Origin: a virus
Length of the DNA: 49,177 nt
Reading direction: 5' to 3' (one strand)
IMG/VR virus record: IMGVR_UViG_3300048927_000336
Coordinates: 1-49,177 of that record
Part shown: positions 46,524 through 49,177 of the stretch, piece after piece
Layout: every line of letters begins with the position of its first letter
Numbering within the stretch: position 1 is the first letter of the stretch
Program-made: the position numbers and the translations under genes
The notes under the pieces: generated by a model
What the model saw: only the letters and a program-made list of their open reading frames with translations
Told to the model about the DNA's origin: nothing
The model's database searches: none

Positions 46524-47785
46524 TGTTCGCACTGGTTGATGTGAACTCATTCTATGCAAGCTGCGAAACAGTATTTCGTCCTGACTTGCGCGGTAAACCA
46601 GTGGTCGTCCTGTCGAATAACGATGGATGTGTCATTGCACGTTCCGCAGAAGCTAAAAAGTTGCAGGTGCCAATGGGAGCGCCTTACTTCAAGCTTAAAA
46701 ACGAATTCAGAAAACATGGCGTTCACATCTTTAGCTCGAACTATGCGCTCTATGCAGACATGAGTAATCGGGTAATGACGACGCTTGAACAGATGGCACC
46801 CAGCGTGGAGGTCTATTCAATTGATGAGGCTTTTCTTGACCTGACCGGTGTACGTAACTGCATGGTATTGGAAAACTTTGGACGGGAAGTGCGTGAGACG
46901 ATTAAACGCAATACGCATCTCACCGTAGGTGTTGGCATCGCGCCAACTAAAACGCTTGCTAAACTTGCCAACCACGCTGCAAAAAAGTGGTCGAAGACGG
47001 GCGGCGTACTTGACCTGTCTAACATTGAGCGTCAAAAGAAACTAATGGCGCTGGTGCCGGTAGAGGATGTCTGGGGAGTCGGCCGTCGAATAAGCAAGAA
47101 GTTGAATGCCATGGGTATCACCACTGCGAAAGACCTCTCAGAACAGAGTACTTGGATCATCCGCAAACATTTCAACGTCGTGCTTGAGCGAACCGTCAGG
47201 GAACTGCGCGGCGAGTCCTGTCTTGAACTCGAAGAATTCGCACCCACCAAACAGCAAATAGTCTGCTCTCGTTCGTTCGGTTCACGCATCACTGATTACA
47301 TGGATATGCGCCAGGCGGTATGTGCTTTTGCAGAACGCGCTGCCGAAAAACTGAGAAAAGAAAGGCAGTACTGTAGGCAGATAGCCGTTTTTGTTCGGAC
47401 CAGCCCTTACGCAGACGGAGAGGTATTCTACGGTAATCAGGCAACCGGCAAACTGCTAACCCCATCGAACGATACTCGCGATATTATCCGGGTTGCCATG
47501 GACGCGCTTGACAGGATATGGATAGACGAACACCGGTACATGAAAGCAGGCGTCATGCTAGGCGACTTTTACAGCCAGGGAGTAGCCCAGCTTGATCTGT
47601 TTGATGAATATCAGCCACAGGCGAACAGCGAAGCCCTGATGCGGGTGATTGATGGACTTAACCAGAGTGGCAAGGCCAGTTTATTTTTTGCAGGGCAGGG
47701 TATTCAAAAAACCTGGTCAATGAAGCGAGATATGCTTTCACCGGCATATACCACACGATTTTGCGACCTGCCGGTGGTGTGCTGA
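46523..47785 (+). CDS. UmuC-like Y-family DNA polymerase 2
   Basis: The 420-residue protein is close to E. coli UmuC in length and motifs: MFALVDVNSFYASCETVFRP, SNNDGCVIARSAEAKK, YSIDEAFLDLTGVRNC, THLTVGVGIAPTKTLAKLAN and RTVRELRGESCLELEEFAPT, with the clamp motif QLDLF (QLNLF in E. coli). All catalytic residues appear intact. It is translated together with the small SOS protein (TGATG overlap) and is induced through the LexA box at 46247. Lacking a UmuD gene in its own operon, it may use the UmuD'-like protein 3 kb upstream or host UmuD. It is the last gene before attR. Confidence 0.93.
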   Translation: MFALVDVNSFYASCETVFRPDLRGKPVVVLSNNDGCVIARSAEAKKLQVPMGAPYFKLKNEFRKHGVHIFSSNYALYADMSNRVMTTLEQMAPSVEVYSIDEAFLDLTGVRNCMVLENFGREVRETIKRNTHLTVGVGIAPTKTLAKLANHAAKKWSKTGGVLDLSNIERQKKLMALVPVEDVWGVGRRISKKLNAMGITTAKDLSEQSTWIIRKHFNVVLERTVRELRGESCLELEEFAPTKQQIVCSRSFGSRITDYMDMRQAVCAFAERAAEKLRKERQYCRQIAVFVRTSPYADGEVFYGNQATGKLLTPSNDTRDIIRVAMDALDRIWIDEHRYMKAGVMLGDFYSQGVAQLDLFDEYQPQANSEALMRVIDGLNQSGKASLFFAGQGIQKTWSMKRDMLSPAYTTRFCDLPVVC

Positions 47786-47889
47786 TTATTTCGCATACTA
47801 CGTGGCGTGGAGATGCTCAATAGCTTAATAATGTCAAAATAGGGTTTCTCAATCTATTTGTGGCTTTCTACCTGTACCATGCTTAATCC

Positions 47890-48033
47890 ATTGGTCCGAT
47901 CATCACTCATGGTGGCAAAACATTCGACGCGAAAGAGCTTGAGGGGATCAATGTGCAAGAAAAATTTACCTCACGTTTGAGCGGCATAAAATCCCTTAAG
48001 GCTTACAATCTGACTCTGGTGACTTCGCCATAG
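47890..48033 (+). pseudogene. Possible gene remnant next to attR
   Basis: A 47-codon frame without a start codon (IGPIITHGGKTFDAKELEGI..., ending LKAYNLTLVTSP) ends at TAG ten bases before attR. Its composition looks coding, but an in-frame TAA lies just upstream and no ATG begins it. It may be the 3' end of a protein gene lost by deletion; the rest of 47786-48158 shows no gene. Confidence 0.35.
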
Positions 48034-48042
48034 ATTTCAAAA

Positions 48043-48065
48043 GTGTACATAGACGTGTACATAAT
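48043..48065. other. Putative attR
   Basis: GTGTACATA-GAC-GTGTACATAAT, equal to attL except in the three central bases. A further GTGTACAC at 48115-48122 lies between it and the nitroreductase gene and may be part of the host att region. Confidence 0.75.
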
Positions 48066-48158
48066 AAAAAACAGTTACAAAAGCCCGCCCTAAAACCCTC
48101 GAATTACCAAGCATGTGTACACTGTACTGTTATAGTTGCGCTTTATATGGGAGGAACC

Positions 48159-48899
48159 ATGAGCGAACTGATTAATATTTTTACAAGTCATAAAAGTGAA
48201 CGCAGTTTCACTGAGCAACCTGTCGATGAAGCGGTACTGGATCGGATTATCAGTACCGCTTACCGCGCACCGACATCAGTAAACTCACAGCAGGTTTCTG
48301 TGGTGATCACGCGTGATGCCGGACGTCGGGCAGAGATCGCCGCCATTGCAGGCGGTCAGCCGTGGATTGCCAAAGCACCGGTCTTCATCACCTTCGTGCT
48401 GGACATGCATAAATCAGCGGTGGGAATGGCCGCTGTCGATCAGCAGCAGATCGCGCATCAGAGCATTGAGAGCATCGTGTCGGGTTCTACCGATATCGGT
48501 ATTGCGCTTGGCTCGGTCATGGCTGCTGCGCGGGCAGAAGGTCTGGGCATTGTGCCGATTGGCGGAATCCGTCGCGATCCACAGGCGATGATTTCACTGC
48601 TTGAACTGCCGCCAATGACCTTCCCGGTTGCGGGTGTGGTCATCGGTCACGTTGATGAACCCGCTCATCAGAAACCGCGTCTGCCACTGGCTACCTTCCG
48701 CCATGATGAGACCTATCAGACGCAGGGGCTGGAGCAGCAGATTGCGGCCTACAACGATGAAATGGTTCAGCACTGGAAAAACATTGGTCGTCACGACGGT
48801 GAGAGCTGGAGCGAAAGCGTCAGCGGTTACTATAAAAACATCTACTTCCCGGCCGTACTGCCCGCCCTGCTGAAACAGGGTTTCGGCATGGATAAATAA
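48159..48899 (+). CDS. NfsA-like NADPH nitro/flavin reductase
   Basis: The 246-residue protein from ATG 48159 (GGGAGGA upstream) contains SHKSERSFTEQPVDEAVLDR, YRAPTSVNSQQVSVVI, IAGGQPWIAKAPVFITFVLD and VPIGGIRRDPQAMISLLELP, the FMN-binding and active-site regions of the NfsA/FRP group. Enzymes of this group reduce nitroaromatics, quinones and flavins with NADPH. An ATG at 48147 would add four residues but has no ribosome site. It is host DNA; its promoter region contains GTGTACAC near attR, so phage integration could alter its control. Confidence 0.88.
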   Translation: MSELINIFTSHKSERSFTEQPVDEAVLDRIISTAYRAPTSVNSQQVSVVITRDAGRRAEIAAIAGGQPWIAKAPVFITFVLDMHKSAVGMAAVDQQQIAHQSIESIVSGSTDIGIALGSVMAAARAEGLGIVPIGGIRRDPQAMISLLELPPMTFPVAGVVIGHVDEPAHQKPRLPLATFRHDETYQTQGLEQQIAAYNDEMVQHWKNIGRHDGESWSESVSGYYKNIYFPAVLPALLKQGFGMDK

Positions 48900-48926
48900 C
48901 CTATCCTGCGCGAAGTGAAAAGGATC

Positions 48927-48962
48927 AGGCCATCCGTGCAATGTGACGGGTGGCCTTTTTCA
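48927..48962 (+). terminator. Intrinsic terminator after the nitroreductase gene
   Basis: AGGCCATCCGT pairs with ACGGGTGGCCT (one G-U) across GCAATGTG, followed by TTTTTCATTTTG. A typical strong chromosomal terminator. Confidence 0.88.
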
Positions 48963-49064
48963 TTTTGTTACTATAACGAAATGTGACTTTCTTCTTTGTA
49001 ACACATAATTTCCCTGTTAACCGAAGCGCTACTGCCTTTAACACTTACCTTCCAGGGAAATAAC

Positions 49065-49177
49065 ATGTCTCAGCGTTCACTCTATGCGCTCTGTTTAATG
49101 AGCTTTTTTCTGGCCGATGTCCGCGACGGTCTGGGGCCTTTTCTGGGCATATTTCTGACGGAACGGCACTGGCGTCC
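49065..49177 (+). CDS. MFS transporter, 5' end only
   Basis: The first 37 residues are visible: MSQRSLYALCLMSFFLADVR and DGLGPFLGIFLTERHW. The hydrophobic first helix followed by D-x-R-D-G-[LV]-G-P-F-L-G is typical of a group of major facilitator transporters found beside metabolic genes in enterobacteria. AGGGA lies seven bases upstream of the ATG. The substrate cannot be told from this fragment. Confidence 0.75.
   Translation, partial: MSQRSLYALCLMSFFLADVRDGLGPFLGIFLTERHWR

Larger units (their letters stand above)
1082..48065. mobile_element. Complete myovirus-type prophage, about 47 kb
   Basis: Nearly identical 23-bp sequences (20 of 23 matching) occur just before the integrase gene and just before the right host genes. 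Between them lie integrase, excisionase-like protein, immunity region, recombination and replication genes, antiterminator Q, lysis cassette, terminase, capsid, contractile sheath, baseplate, tail fibre and a cargo region. All expected structural modules are present and no interrupted phage gene was seen, so the element could be functional. The edges are inferred from the repeat, not shown experimentally. Confidence 0.9.

Noticed and set aside
1082-48065. Insertion sequences or transposases inside the prophage
   Set aside because: No transposase gene and no IS-type terminal inverted repeats were seen on either strand.

Overview
The window is a chromosomal segment of a Gammaproteobacterium, most likely an enterobacterium of the Pantoea/Erwinia kind (inferred from protein style only), interrupted by one apparently complete prophage of about 47 kb. 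Host DNA is seen at both ends: the 3' part of a DigH/YddW-like glycosyl hydrolase gene (1-864) on the left, and an NfsA-like nitroreductase gene plus the start of an MFS transporter gene on the right (48159-49177). The prophage lies between matching attachment-site copies at 1082-1104 and 48043-48065, each a doubled GTGTACATA motif. The first prophage gene is a tyrosine integrase starting 20 bp inside attL.

Early region (1.1-12.1 kb). Leftward genes: an excisionase-like HTH protein, a small zinc-ribbon protein, an ANR-type regulator, RecT, RecE, several very small genes with strong ribosome binding sites (including a 51-residue DUF1391/YdfA homologue), and a short DicA-like repressor. Four 16-bp operator-like palindromes flank the repressor gene. 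Rightward genes: a DicC-like (Cro-like) protein, a YdaT/CII-like protein, a DnaT-like replication protein whose gene carries clustered AACGCAG iterons and an AGATAA-rich tract (candidate replication origin), small proteins, and a zinc-finger antiterminator Q.

Late region (12.2-38.4 kb). After Q come a terminator, a 108-residue protein, a second terminator, a complete tRNA-Gly(UCC), an uncharacterised two-gene cassette (306-residue soluble plus 190-residue four-helix membrane protein), a third terminator, then the lysis cassette (two holin-like proteins, a P5-type muralytic enzyme, nested Rz/Rz1), two unknown genes, terminase, DUF1073 portal, DUF2213 protease/scaffold, DUF2184 major capsid, connector proteins, DUF3383 contractile sheath, tube, chaperone, tape measure with lytic transglycosylase domain, baseplate, tail fibre and fibre chaperone. 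The phage is therefore a myovirus. Six intrinsic terminators inside the late unit fit Q-driven processive antitermination.

Accessory island (38.4-47.8 kb), between the tail fibre genes and attR, A+T-richer and in mixed orientation: a GT25 glycosyltransferase (probable LPS conversion), a small protein, a putative PD-(D/E)XK nuclease, an FRG-domain plus membrane-anchored protein operon, a UmuD'-like protein lacking the UmuD catalytic dyad next to a UmuC polymerase, a GIY-YIG-like protein, and a second UmuC paralogue behind a LexA-box-controlled small protein. The best candidates for undescribed systems are the 13.0-14.5 kb pair, the FRG/membrane operon, the PD-(D/E)XK and GIY-YIG genes, and the two unlike SOS-polymerase operons.
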